A DNA stretch of 64,000 nucleotides from Roseovarius sp. THAF9 (lineage in GTDB: Bacteria > Pseudomonadota > Alphaproteobacteria > Rhodobacterales > Rhodobacteraceae), in NCBI RefSeq assembly GCF_009363715.1, contig NZ_CP045406.1:1-64000 (forward strand). The letters are read 5' to 3'. Of the stretch, positions 54,081 to 62,793 are shown one piece after another; positions within the stretch are counted from its first letter, which is position 1, and each line of letters opens with the position of its first letter. The position numbers and the translations under genes were made by a program. The notes below the pieces were generated by a model. The model was given only the letters and a program-made list of their open reading frames with translations, made no database searches and was not told the origin of the DNA.

Positions 54081-55067
54081 ATGAGACGTATCCTGTGCAT
54101 CGATGGCGGTGGCATCAAAGGCACCCAACCGGCAGCCTTCCTGGCGGGTTTGGAAGAAGACCTTGATGAACCGATTGGCCGCTACTTCGACCTGATTGCG
54201 GGAACGTCAACCGGGGGCATTCTCGCGATCGGCCTCGCCCTCGGCATCCGGGCCAAGACCCTTCTGGAACTCTATGAAAATCGCGGGCCGACGATCTTCG
54301 GGCAAGCGGGAGACAGGAGTTGGCTCGGACGAAAGGCCCGGAATGCGCGCGCGTCGTTGCGTCACCTGGTCAAGCCGAAGCACGAGGCATCGACTCTTCG
54401 GGACGAGCTCCACGCCGTCCTTGGCGACAAGCTCATCGGCGAGGCGGAGACCCGGTTGCTGATCCCGGCCTGGGATGCCGATCAGCGCAGCGTCTACATC
54501 TACAAGACGTCGCATCATCCGCGGCTCACCAAGGATTACCGGAAGCCCGCGCTAGACGCCGCGATGGCGACGTCGGCCGCCCCGACCTATTTCGCGCGCC
54601 ACAAGACGGTGGATGATGTCGGGCTCCTTGATGGCGGCACCTGGTGCAACAATCCGGCGGGCGTCGCGACCGTAGAAGCGATCTCGATGCTTGGCTGGTC
54701 TCCGCAGGATCTGCACATCCTGAGCCTCGGCTGTGTCGACGAGGTCTACATGCTGCCTGAATCCCCCGGCACGGCCGGACTCGGATTCAAGGCGCTCAGT
54801 CTTTTCATGGACGGGCAGTCCCGCGGTGCGCTCGGCATTGCCCATCATCTGACAGGCGATCCGCATGACCGGACGGCTGTTCACCGGTATTCGCCGAGCG
54901 TGCCGGAGGGTTTCTTTTCCCTCGACGACACCACCAAGATCCAGAGGCTCAAGGGGCTTGGCGCCTCGAGCGCCCGGCACGCGAGCCCCACCCTGATCCC
55001 CATCTTCTTCCAGCAACCTGCCGAGCCGTTCGTGCCCGTGCATCAACTCGAACGGAACGCGGCATGA
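54081..55067 (+). CDS. capV: CBASS effector: patatin-like phospholipase (CapV-like)
   Basis: 328 residues. The patatin fold shows the oxyanion loop CIDGGGIKGTQPAAFLAGLE, the nucleophile elbow GTSTGG with S43, and the catalytic Asp in GLLDGGTWCNNP (D184). CapV enzymes are activated by cyclic dinucleotides and hydrolyse membrane phospholipids, killing the infected cell. The stop overlaps the CD-NTase start by ATGA (55064-55067), the standard CBASS gene order. The C-terminal 130 residues carry no membrane segment and probably bind the nucleotide. The pairing with the cyclase makes the role secure. Confidence 0.9.
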   Translation: MRRILCIDGGGIKGTQPAAFLAGLEEDLDEPIGRYFDLIAGTSTGGILAIGLALGIRAKTLLELYENRGPTIFGQAGDRSWLGRKARNARASLRHLVKPKHEASTLRDELHAVLGDKLIGEAETRLLIPAWDADQRSVYIYKTSHHPRLTKDYRKPALDAAMATSAAPTYFARHKTVDDVGLLDGGTWCNNPAGVATVEAISMLGWSPQDLHILSLGCVDEVYMLPESPGTAGLGFKALSLFMDGQSRGALGIAHHLTGDPHDRTAVHRYSPSVPEGFFSLDDTTKIQRLKGLGASSARHASPTLIPIFFQQPAEPFVPVHQLERNAA

Positions 55068-56263
55068 ACCAGATCTTCTCGCACCCCCTCACCGATACCG
55101 CCATTCAGCGGCGGGCGCAGGTCTTCACGATCCTTGAAGAAATCTGCCAGGAGCTGGAATGGACCCAGACCCAGTTCGAGAAGGCCCGCACCAGCTACGA
55201 AGCAGTCGCGGACTGGTTGGCCGGATCGAGTGACCCGATGCTTGCTTCCCTTCATGTCTACCTGCACGGCTCTGGCGCACTCGGCACCTCGATCAAACCG
55301 ATCGGACGCGACGAGTTCGATGTCGACCTGATCAGCTTCATCCTCGGCCTCGGCCCGGAAATCGCACCGGCGCGCCTGAAGGCTGCAATCGGAAAGCGCT
55401 TGCGCGAACATGCCTACTACGCGTCGATCCTGGAAGAAAAGAAGCGCTGCTGGCGCCTGAACTACTCCGGTGACTTTCACCTCGACATCTCCCCGACCAT
55501 TGCCAATCCGAACTGCATGAACGGCGGTGAGCTGGTGCCCGATCGCAAACTGCAGGACTGGCAGGCGACGAATCCTCGGGCCTATCGGACGCTCTTCGAC
55601 GAACGAGCGGCTCTGGTCCCGAGGATGACGCAGTCGATTATCGCGGCACAGCGCGATGCGGCGACGACAGAGCCTTTCCCGGTACGTCAGTCAGTCAAGG
55701 GCATTCTGCGACGGACCGTGCAGCTCCTGAAGCGTCACCGGGATCTGCAATTCCTGCATGTTCAGGAGGAGATTGCACCGATCTCGATCATCATCACGAC
55801 CCTGGCCATGCGATCCTATGAGATGTGCGTCAGGCGCCACGTTTTCGCCGACGAACTTCAGGTTCTGATCGACACGATCCGCCTGATGCCGGTTTTCATC
55901 GAGCGGCCCCTGGTCAATGGTCGCCAGATCTACGCGGTCTGGAACGAGACCACCCAAGGCGAAAATTTTGCCGAGCGTTGGAATGAAGAACCCGCGCGGG
56001 TAGAGGCTTTCTACAAATGGCACAGCAAGGCGCTTGCGGATTTCGAATCCCTGCGTGACCTCGTTGGCCTCGACGCGATTGTAGGCTCCATGAAGGACAA
56101 CCTGGGCGACAAACTTGTTGCCCGGACCATGAACCGGCGGATGGATGCGCTGAACGAAGGGCGCAAGACGGGCGCTCTCATGCTTGGTGCCGGTGTCGGC
56201 CTGACAACCCAAAAATCGGCCGCTTCGACGCCCGTTCTCAAGAACGAGTTTTTCGGGGACTAG
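55064..56263 (+). CDS. cdnD: CBASS cyclase: CD-NTase
   Basis: 399 residues, a cGAS/DncV-like nucleotidyltransferase. The active site shows H-G-S-G-A-L-G-T-S (68-76), the metal Asp pair D86-V-D88 in RDEFDVDLI and a third Asp in FHLDISPT (D141). The remaining helices contain the base-binding lid. It should synthesise a cyclic oligonucleotide after phage sensing and activate the adjacent patatin-like phospholipase. I cannot assign the clade (symbol tentative) or the product from the sequence alone. The C-terminus (KSAASTPVLKNEFFGD) is flexible and ends in a small-residue/acidic tail, a likely conjugation target of the E2-like protein downstream. Confidence 0.88.
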   Translation: MNQIFSHPLTDTAIQRRAQVFTILEEICQELEWTQTQFEKARTSYEAVADWLAGSSDPMLASLHVYLHGSGALGTSIKPIGRDEFDVDLISFILGLGPEIAPARLKAAIGKRLREHAYYASILEEKKRCWRLNYSGDFHLDISPTIANPNCMNGGELVPDRKLQDWQATNPRAYRTLFDERAALVPRMTQSIIAAQRDAATTEPFPVRQSVKGILRRTVQLLKRHRDLQFLHVQEEIAPISIIITTLAMRSYEMCVRRHVFADELQVLIDTIRLMPVFIERPLVNGRQIYAVWNETTQGENFAERWNEEPARVEAFYKWHSKALADFESLRDLVGLDAIVGSMKDNLGDKLVARTMNRRMDALNEGRKTGALMLGAGVGLTTQKSAASTPVLKNEFFGD

Positions 56264-56268
56264 ACGCG

Positions 56269-56745
56269 ATGGCGGGATCGACCACAAGAAACCGGCTGTC
56301 ACTGCCCCAGCAGTACCTGTTTCTGCAGAGGTCCAAGACGATAGCTGGCGCGGGGGTGCTTGGTCCGCGCCGGTTGGAATGGCGTTTTCAGGCGCAACCG
56401 ACGCCGCTTTCCCGGTCGTATCAGGTCACTCTTGTCCTGGAGAAGGACGGGACGCCGGATGTTCGGGTCGTAGAACCTGACTTGAGGTTGCTCGCCGGTG
56501 GACGCGACCTGCCGCATATATACCACAACCCGGATCGGCTCTGTCTCTATCTGCCCGGGACCGGGCAATGGGACGCCAGCAAACGTCTGGACCTCACCAT
56601 CATCCCCTGGACCTGTCTATGGCTGATCTATTTCGAGGAATGGCTCGTGTCAGACGACTGGAAAGGCGGGGGAAAACACCCTGGAGAGGATGACCCAGAC
56701 GAGGGCAACCGCGCGTTGCGCCGCAGCCTGCGCCGAATACGTTGA
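56269..56745 (+). CDS. CBASS E2-like conjugating protein (short type II)
   Basis: 158 residues. An E2/UBC-like core is suggested by SRSYQVTLVLEKDGTPDVRV, then the conserved LPHIYHNPDRLCLYLPGTGQ with candidate catalytic Cys92, and LTIIPWTCLWLIYFEEWLVS. Short type II CBASS operons encode an E2-like protein without an E1 or JAB partner, which attaches the CD-NTase C-terminus to targets and primes the cyclase. The gene starts 6 bp after the cyclase stop and ends the operon. No E1/JAB genes are found nearby, consistent with the short type. Confidence 0.8.
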   Translation: MAGSTTRNRLSLPQQYLFLQRSKTIAGAGVLGPRRLEWRFQAQPTPLSRSYQVTLVLEKDGTPDVRVVEPDLRLLAGGRDLPHIYHNPDRLCLYLPGTGQWDASKRLDLTIIPWTCLWLIYFEEWLVSDDWKGGGKHPGEDDPDEGNRALRRSLRRIR

Positions 56746-57062
56746 GTTTCGTATGATCATCGTTCTCGGGTCGCTTCGGAGGCGCCCCGGATAGGGGTCG
56801 CTAGAGTTGGTAGAGACGGGAGATCAGGCCGAGGCCGGTTTCTCGATCGATGGGAAGCCGAAAGAGTGCGGTTCAAAAGCTGGCAGCTCGTTCACCTTTT
56901 CCAAACAGGCCCTGAGAGGCTCGGCGCGCCCGCTCCTGAATGTGAATTCGCGAGTGTCAGGAGAGCTTCTGTCTCCCATTTCCATTGGGAGACTCAGTGT
57001 GGTGAAGCGGACAAGTAATGGTCCAAATGATAGATCGACTTCGTTAAAGGTAAGCTCACTTC
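56746..57062. other. 317-bp gap between converging genes
   Basis: Between the CBASS operon and the exported-phosphatase operon, which run towards each other. A minus-strand frame (56824-57093) overlaps the end of the neighbouring gene and has no ribosome site or recognisable motif. I see no terminator with a T-run. Confidence 0.4.
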
Positions 57063-58085
57063 TTACCCACCAACCACAAGCCGCACAGGACAATGGTCAC
57101 TCAACCGTTGACGAGCTCTTCCGGCATACTCGGGCGCTTCGTCAAAGCCGAGGCCGACTTTGTCAAAGCTTGCGGTCGCGAAGCGGGCTAGGAACTCTGT
57201 ATCGGAGACGATCAGATCGATATGTTCGTCGAACCGGTCTTCGTGGCTTGGCCAGCATACGTTGTCGCGACCCTCTGGACCTTTCCTCAACATGAAGTTT
57301 CCGGGCTGCCCGTCGTTCAACTCGGCCCAGAAATCTTCATACCGGGTCGGGTTGCGATATGCGATGTTTAGTCGCCGGTTGAAGTCTCCTGCGACGACCA
57401 CACGGACCCCGAGCGCATGTTGAACCTCGATCCAGTTTTCGAGGATCGCCAACTGCGCCTTAAGGGTCCTGCAATCAAACCTCGAACCGAAAGGCTGCTG
57501 GTTGAAAAAGTTCTGATCTTCGACATCTCGGAGAGGATACTGATGGCAGGAAGACTTGAGGTGCACGTTTAGGAACGACACCTGCTCCCCTTCGAGCTCG
57601 AACTGGACATGAATTGCTGATCGGGTCGGTCGAATATCTGCCGCATCCAATGCTTGGTTCAGATCGATGTGCTGAATAGAAAACGCGCTAACAGTCTCGA
57701 TCGACGGCAAGTCAGGGAAGGCCTCTCTGGACAGGGCGACAGCCGTGAAGATATCTCGCTCTTCCGGCGGTTTTTCCTCGTCACCAACTTGGTAACGGTC
57801 CGACATGACAAGATGGTAAGCATCGGGAGAGAAAATTCTCTCCAGAGCGGCCAGAGATCCGATCTCCTGAAGACCGATAATGTCGGCATCAAGCTCGTTG
57901 GCTACGGCCGCAAGCCTTTCATAGTCTACATCTTCGCGCGGTAGGGAGCCTTCACGAAGCGGAATGCCCGTCTCATGATGTAGATTTGCGATGTTCCATG
58001 AGGCGAATGTGAAGTCTTCCGCGGTAGCTGGCCATGCACCGGCCAGAAACGCACCTAGGACCCCAGGCATCAAGCGAATACTCAT
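57063..58085 (-). CDS. Exported endonuclease/exonuclease/phosphatase-fold protein
   Basis: 340 residues with a signal peptide (MSIRLMPGVLGAFLAGAWPA, cleavage near TAED). The EEP fold shows all key motifs: FASWNIANLHH, the metal Glu in IIGLQEIGSL, FLNVHLKSSC, the catalytic pair in VVVAGDFNRRLN and the terminal His in LSDHCPVRLVVGG. Such proteins are DNases, sphingomyelinases or inositol phosphatases; the substrate is unclear. ATG 58085 is chosen because the signal sequence begins there and the upstream gene ends at 58087. It is third in a minus-strand operon with a membrane protein and a small exported protein, so the set acts at or outside the inner membrane. Confidence 0.75.
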   Translation of the reverse strand: MSIRLMPGVLGAFLAGAWPATAEDFTFASWNIANLHHETGIPLREGSLPREDVDYERLAAVANELDADIIGLQEIGSLAALERIFSPDAYHLVMSDRYQVGDEEKPPEERDIFTAVALSREAFPDLPSIETVSAFSIQHIDLNQALDAADIRPTRSAIHVQFELEGEQVSFLNVHLKSSCHQYPLRDVEDQNFFNQQPFGSRFDCRTLKAQLAILENWIEVQHALGVRVVVAGDFNRRLNIAYRNPTRYEDFWAELNDGQPGNFMLRKGPEGRDNVCWPSHEDRFDEHIDLIVSDTEFLARFATASFDKVGLGFDEAPEYAGRARQRLSDHCPVRLVVGG

Positions 58086-58086
58086 C

Positions 58087-58599
58087 TTACTGTTCTTCCT
58101 TCTCACTTGTGGTCACCCGCCAAAACATTGAAGCATCGCACAGGTTTCCCATTTGTTGCCGGAATCTTTCAAAGGCGGCCTCATTCCCCAAGAGGTCGGC
58201 GTCCGTGTATGCACGTGCGCAATGCGCTCGGATATCCCTGTGATCTTCGGGCTTGGCCCGATATTGGGAGCCGGACGCGTAACCGATGAGCAACGCAATC
58301 GAAAGCGCAGCGGCGCCAAAGGAAGCAATTATTCCGCGCGACTGGTCCACACCGAAAAGGTAGACTCCAACGACACCCAACAGCCCAAGAAATGCAGGGA
58401 TAACATCGCCAACAGCCGAAGCCCGGCTCATACCTCCCGCAAACCCCGCACAGGCCCCCACGAGGGCCAGTGCAAGTAGGAGCGGACCGACGGTTCGCCA
58501 GGATTCGCGCTGAAATGCCAACGCCCCCAGAAACGGAAGCAAGAATCCGACACCGGCCGAAACGAAGAAATACCCCGCAATCGATCCAACGAAGCTCAT
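58087..58599 (-). CDS. Membrane protein of unknown function
   Basis: 170 residues with about four hydrophobic helices in the first 110 residues (SIAGYFFVSAGVGFLLPFLG, VGPLLLALALVGACAGFAGG, VIPAFLGLLGVVGVYLFGV, ASFGAAALSIALLIGYASG), then a soluble tail with two cysteines (HCARAY, MGNLCDAS). No family recognised. It overlaps the small exported gene by ATGA and ends one base before the EEP gene start, so the three are co-expressed. Confidence 0.65.
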   Translation of the reverse strand: MSFVGSIAGYFFVSAGVGFLLPFLGALAFQRESWRTVGPLLLALALVGACAGFAGGMSRASAVGDVIPAFLGLLGVVGVYLFGVDQSRGIIASFGAAALSIALLIGYASGSQYRAKPEDHRDIRAHCARAYTDADLLGNEAAFERFRQQMGNLCDASMFWRVTTSEKEEQ

Positions 58600-59003
58600 T
58601 GTGTTAGTGCCCCACCGCCTACGATCAAACCATCGATTGCGGCATCGGCATCGATGACCGAGCCAGGAGAAAGCAGGTAGGCGGTATTCGGATCGATCAA
58701 AGTGCGATTGCGCGTCAGAAAGTCAGCCAAGTCGGACTGGAGCTCCGGCGATCCTGGGGAAACGGTAAGCGCGCCATTTCGGATGACCCCAAAAGACCGA
58801 TTGAAATCAACATAGCTGTCCGTGAAAGGTGCGACTGGTTTGAAAATTGGATCGGGTGGATTGCCTGGAGGACTTCCACCCGATCCAGGGCCAATGCACT
58901 CGAACAACGGGTTGGGGCACTCGGCGAGGTCCTGGGCGGACGCTTGGAAGATGGTCATGCATGTAAGCAGTAGACTCGTGTGGCAAAGCCGAAATAGTTG
59001 CAT
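58596..59003 (-). CDS. Small exported protein of unknown function
   Basis: About 135 residues with a signal peptide (MQLFRLCHTSLLLTCMTIFQ, cleavage after ASA). The mature part begins QDLAECPNPLFECIGPGSGG, a Cys pair followed by a Gly/Pro-rich linker, and then a region rich in N, D and hydrophobics. No known domain. I start at 59003; an in-frame ATG at 59063 adds a non-signal extension. First gene of the operon with a membrane protein and an EEP-fold protein. Confidence 0.55.
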   Translation of the reverse strand: MQLFRLCHTSLLLTCMTIFQASAQDLAECPNPLFECIGPGSGGSPPGNPPDPIFKPVAPFTDSYVDFNRSFGVIRNGALTVSPGSPELQSDLADFLTRNRTLIDPNTAYLLSPGSVIDADAAIDGLIVGGGALTQ

Positions 59004-59185
59004 GAAATTGCTCCAAAATGTGACTGGTTTCGGGTTCAATCGCAGTGTGGCAATGTGGTTCAACTATAAGGCGATTCTCGGTTCGCGATAGCCTCATTAT
59101 TTATTGTCCCCTCTTCCAATCTCGGCGTCGTCTGAACCTCACTTCGTCGAAAGCCAATTTTGAAGAGTGAGTTCACGGTCTGCAT

Positions 59186-59247
59186 GTCCGAAATATGTAG
59201 CAAACTTCGGACTCGCTTGTGTCCGAAATATGCGGTAATCTTCGGAC
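59186..59247. promoter_or_regulatory. Tandem 27-bp operators in front of abiEi
   Basis: Two near-identical units, 59186-59212 and 59221-59247, each GTCCGAA - 13 bp - TTCGGAC with ATAT after the first arm; start-to-start spacing 35 bp. The second ends directly at the ATG. AbiEi antitoxins repress their operon by binding inverted repeats of this kind, so these are the autoregulatory sites. Confidence 0.75.
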
Positions 59248-59913
59248 ATGATGGATGCTAGATCACATGCTGCTTTGCCGACTCAGATCCTCGATCGGAT
59301 CAGTGCCGAACCTGCCAAGGTTTGGACGCCAGGAGATTTTGCGGATGCCGGTTCGCGCGAGGCCGTCGACAAGGCCCTCCAACGGCTTGCCAAGTCCGGC
59401 GAACTCCGTCGTATCGAACGCGGCCTCTACGACAAGCCGCGACTCAACAAGCTGACCGGGAAACCATCGGCACCGGACTATCGCGCTGTCATAGAAGCTG
59501 TCGCACGGCGGGACAAGGCGCGCTTTGTCGTAGACGGAATGACCGCGGCCAACACTCTCGGCCTGACAAATGCCGTTCCAGCCAAGATTGAAGTCCTGGT
59601 CGATGCCCGCCTGAAACCCATCGAACTGGGCAACCATAAGATCGTCTTCAAGCATGCTGCGCCCAGCCGACTCTACTGGGCGGGACGTCCTGGTATGTAT
59701 CTTGTTCAGGCACTGCACTGGGTCCACGATGCCATGCAGGGAGAGACCGAGCGCTCGAAGATCGATCGGATCATTCGAAAGCTCCTGACCGATAGTAATG
59801 AGGGGCCAAAACTCACCGAGGACCTTCGCATCGGGCTCTCGGCCATGCCGATCTGGATGCAGGACATCCTGCGCAAACCGATCATGTCGGCAGGTGCGGA
59901 GAGAAACACATGA
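59248..59913 (+). CDS. AbiEi-type antitoxin (DUF6088-like)
   Basis: 221 residues. The N-terminal winged helix (about 12-70) reads VWTPGDFADAGSREAVDKAL followed by LAKSGELRRIERGLYDKPR. The C-terminal half resembles the AbiEi toxin-binding region (RFVVDGMTAANTLGLTNAVP). In type IV systems the antitoxin counteracts the nucleotidyltransferase AbiEii without forming a stable complex and represses the operon. ATG 59248 directly follows a tandem operator (ATG 59251 is also possible). It overlaps AbiEii by ATGA (59910-59913). Confidence 0.85.
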   Translation: MMDARSHAALPTQILDRISAEPAKVWTPGDFADAGSREAVDKALQRLAKSGELRRIERGLYDKPRLNKLTGKPSAPDYRAVIEAVARRDKARFVVDGMTAANTLGLTNAVPAKIEVLVDARLKPIELGNHKIVFKHAAPSRLYWAGRPGMYLVQALHWVHDAMQGETERSKIDRIIRKLLTDSNEGPKLTEDLRIGLSAMPIWMQDILRKPIMSAGAERNT

Positions 59914-60953
59914 CGACAGAGGCGTTCTTGGAGGTCATCCGCGCGGAGCCCGCTGACCGCGCTGACCTCTTCCTCACGACGGCCCGGCGGCTCGGTGCCC
60001 CCCTGATCAACATCGAGAAGGACTTCTGGGTGTGCTGGACACTCAACACCCTCTACCATCGGCTGGAGAAGGGCGGCCCGCGTCTACTCTTCAAAGGCGG
60101 CACCTCGCTTTCAAAGGCCTATGGTCTGATCAACCGGTTCTCGGAGGACATTGATGTCACCGTCTTCAGGGATGACCTCGGTCACCCTGGGAGCACTGCT
60201 GAGATCGCGGCGCTTTCTAACAAGAAGCGGAAGGCTGCTCTTGACGCGATTGCCGCGGATTGCAGCCAATATATCACCACAGAGCTTTTGGTGGCCGTCT
60301 CCGAAATTCTGGCGACCGACACGGGTGGGGCGGGTCGCGTCGAGATCGACGATTGCGATCCAACTTCTCAGACCTTGCTGGTCTGGTATCCGCGGGTGGA
60401 TGCATCTGAGACCGGATATGTGCAGGCCGCGGTCAAGATCGAGTCAGGCGCGAAATCCGCCCTCGATCCGAATCGTCCTGTCACCATTGCGCCCTACATC
60501 GATGCTGATCTCGACGCACTGGATCTCAGGGTACCGGATGTCACGACGATCCACGCCGAGCGAACTTTCTGGGACAAGATCGTGATTGTTCACGGTCTTC
60601 GCAGCTGGTTCGAGCGGCGCGGTGAGCTTCGTCAGGACGGTCAGCGGATTTCGCGGCACTACTACGACCTGCACTCGCTCTTGACCTCGGATGTTGGCGC
60701 CTCGGCTGTCGCGGATTTGCCGCTCGGTATGGACTGTATCGAGCACGCCCGAACCTTCTTCAACAGACCGGACTACAATCTTACTGCCGCGGTACCTGGA
60801 ACATTCGCTCTTCGACCGATCGGCGACATGATCGATCGCTTGGCCAGGGACTATGACAACACGCAAGCGATGATCTTTGGTGATGCCCCCGATTTCGGGG
60901 AGATCCTGTCGTCGATCAGAGAGATCGAGGATACTCTCAACAGAAGCGCGTGA
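59910..60953 (+). CDS. AbiEii/AbiGii nucleotidyltransferase toxin
   Basis: 347 residues. The nucleotidyltransferase motif I is LLFKGGTSLSKAYGLINRFS with G63-G64-T65-S66, and the acidic pair follows in SEDIDVTVF (D80, D82). A later HAERTFWDKIVIVHGL matches the conserved toxin motif. AbiEii toxins transfer nucleotides to tRNA or other acceptors, arresting growth on phage infection. It is complete, with an ATGA junction to the antitoxin and no frame defect, so this type IV module appears functional. Confidence 0.87.
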   Translation: MTTEAFLEVIRAEPADRADLFLTTARRLGAPLINIEKDFWVCWTLNTLYHRLEKGGPRLLFKGGTSLSKAYGLINRFSEDIDVTVFRDDLGHPGSTAEIAALSNKKRKAALDAIAADCSQYITTELLVAVSEILATDTGGAGRVEIDDCDPTSQTLLVWYPRVDASETGYVQAAVKIESGAKSALDPNRPVTIAPYIDADLDALDLRVPDVTTIHAERTFWDKIVIVHGLRSWFERRGELRQDGQRISRHYYDLHSLLTSDVGASAVADLPLGMDCIEHARTFFNRPDYNLTAAVPGTFALRPIGDMIDRLARDYDNTQAMIFGDAPDFGEILSSIREIEDTLNRSA

Positions 60954-61071
60954 CGGGGATACGGCAGCATTCGCTGAGCTGTCGCAACAATCCTGCCTTC
61001 TTTCACAAGTTCCACGCAGTCAATGATTGGGCACGTCGACCGAAGCCGACAGAATATAGGGACTGCGGTGT

Positions 61072-62562
61072 ATGCAAGATGAAATGAACATTGAACTCGA
61101 CGAACTCGCGCTCCGAATTGATGACGCGGCGTTAGAGGGACGATCAGAAGAGCTTCGACGTCTCGACGCCATTTGCAAGAAGAAGCTGGCAGCTTCAACA
61201 GACTTGGACGCATTGCTCCATTACTTTCGAGCCAATATCTACGCGGCTTTACAAGATGCGGAGGAGCCGCGGAGTTGGGCCTGGCGGCAACCAAACAGGG
61301 AAAGGCAAATCCTGTACCTCCGACGCGCACGGACCGCACGGACCTTTGCTCAGATATCGCTGACGCGACGGGCCCAGATCGGGACGAACCTGGCAAACAA
61401 CATGAACACCTTCGGTCGGCCGGTCGAGGCACTCAGGATCTATGAAACCGTTCTGAGAGAGAGCCCCAACTTCGCCATGGCGATCGCCAATCGAGGTCTT
61501 GCACGTCTGACGCTGGCGCGCATGATCTACGATGACGGTCATCGAGCCGTTCTCGCTGCACATGCTTGGCAGGACTTCGAACGCGTCCTGAACGGGGATG
61601 TAGAGTGGGACGGTGATTACCCTGAAATGCGTGCGGCTGTCTCAGAGCAGGCCGCACAAGTTCGAGACGCAGTCGATGTGGACGCAGTACTTGCTGAAAC
61701 CGATATGCACGCTTGGCAAGTTGGACAGGGAGAAGAGCGCATCTATCGAGAGCGTATGCTAGAGATGGGCCTCTTCCTCAACCCTTTGGTTGTGATTGGT
61801 CCATATCCCATCGCGGCGTTAGATCCGCTTCACTTGCCGTCGCACACCTACGGACTCGAAGAGCCGCCGCATTATCTAAGTTGGTATAACCAGCTAAAGC
61901 AGGAGTTTGTAGCCGCGCGTTTACTATTCCACGAAGCGGTGGAGGGTCCGCCATTCGAGGATCGCGGAAGGCACTTTGCCGATGACGGCACCCATTTAAT
62001 TTATACGTTGGATTACCCGGAGTTCTCCATAGGTGCAGAAAAACTGCGGTTGTCCTTTAGAACAGCTTATGGGCTGCTAGATAAGATAGCGGGATTCTTG
62101 AACACATTTTTCAAGTTGGGGAGGCGACCGAACCAAGTCGACCTCAGAGGCATATGGTATACGGACCCAAGGAGAAGAGATGCCCTCGCGGTTCCATTTC
62201 ATGATCGTCCCAACCTTGCGCTGCGCGGTCTTTATTGGCTCTCCTTCGACATCCTGGGATCAAGAGGCTCACACGATGACTCGATCGAACCGACTGCTGC
62301 CCATCTAAGCAGCCTTCGAAATTTGCTCGAACACCGTTGTCTTGTTTTATGCAGTGAATTCGCCTTGCACGACGACAGCCCAATTGATCGGGAGGAGCTG
62401 ACCGTGTTCCAACGTCACACCGTTCGAATGCTACAGTTGGCGCACGAAGCCCTTATTCTCTTGTCGTTGGCGATGTACGAAGAGGAACGGCGTCGAGATC
62501 GGGGAAGCGATGCAGTATCGGTCCCCCTCTATCTTCCAAAGTACGATACTCGACGACATTAA
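61072..62562 (+). CDS. LA2681-family HEPN protein with TPR-like N-terminus
   Basis: 496 residues. Residues 60-200 form tetratricopeptide-like helices (ANNMNTFGRPVEALRIYETV, PNFAMAIANRGLARLTLARM). The C-terminal HEPN domain (about 330-480) carries the RNase signature R-x4-H, R416 to H421, in LSSLRNLLEHRCLVL. LA2681-like HEPN proteins are predicted RNA-cleaving effectors in defence islands. No small MNT-type antitoxin is adjacent. The next plus-strand gene is a DEAH helicase 231 bp downstream, so the two could form a sensor-effector pair. The 118-bp gap before the gene shows no clear operator. Confidence 0.8.
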   Translation: MQDEMNIELDELALRIDDAALEGRSEELRRLDAICKKKLAASTDLDALLHYFRANIYAALQDAEEPRSWAWRQPNRERQILYLRRARTARTFAQISLTRRAQIGTNLANNMNTFGRPVEALRIYETVLRESPNFAMAIANRGLARLTLARMIYDDGHRAVLAAHAWQDFERVLNGDVEWDGDYPEMRAAVSEQAAQVRDAVDVDAVLAETDMHAWQVGQGEERIYRERMLEMGLFLNPLVVIGPYPIAALDPLHLPSHTYGLEEPPHYLSWYNQLKQEFVAARLLFHEAVEGPPFEDRGRHFADDGTHLIYTLDYPEFSIGAEKLRLSFRTAYGLLDKIAGFLNTFFKLGRRPNQVDLRGIWYTDPRRRDALAVPFHDRPNLALRGLYWLSFDILGSRGSHDDSIEPTAAHLSSLRNLLEHRCLVLCSEFALHDDSPIDREELTVFQRHTVRMLQLAHEALILLSLAMYEEERRRDRGSDAVSVPLYLPKYDTRRH

Positions 62563-62793
62563 TCCCATTCCGATTCAGAAACATGGCATTTTTTCAATGA
62601 GACCTTTTGTGATGCATTAGAAATGCAATTGGTTTGCATAGGCTATCTACCCGACAGGACTGACGGCCCGAGCCACCGTAGGCGACAGCTCAAACTCAGA
62701 TCTGAAAGCAGCGCCTGTCCTTCGTACACCAACCGTTGCCATTGCTACTTGTTGTGGCAAAGTCAGCATTTTCACACTATTTGTTGGGATCAT
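62563..62793. other. Short gap before the helicase
   Basis: 231 bp, AT-richer than its surroundings at the left. It probably holds the helicase promoter. No terminator or repeat was recognised. Confidence 0.3.

Noticed and set aside
54552..55480. Minus-strand frames opposite the CBASS phospholipase and cyclase
   Set aside because: Antisense to genes with full catalytic motifs.
56807..57295. Plus-strand frame of 162 codons and a minus-strand frame 56824-57093
   Set aside because: Both overlap the end of the EEP-fold gene and have no motif; not enough support for a gene.
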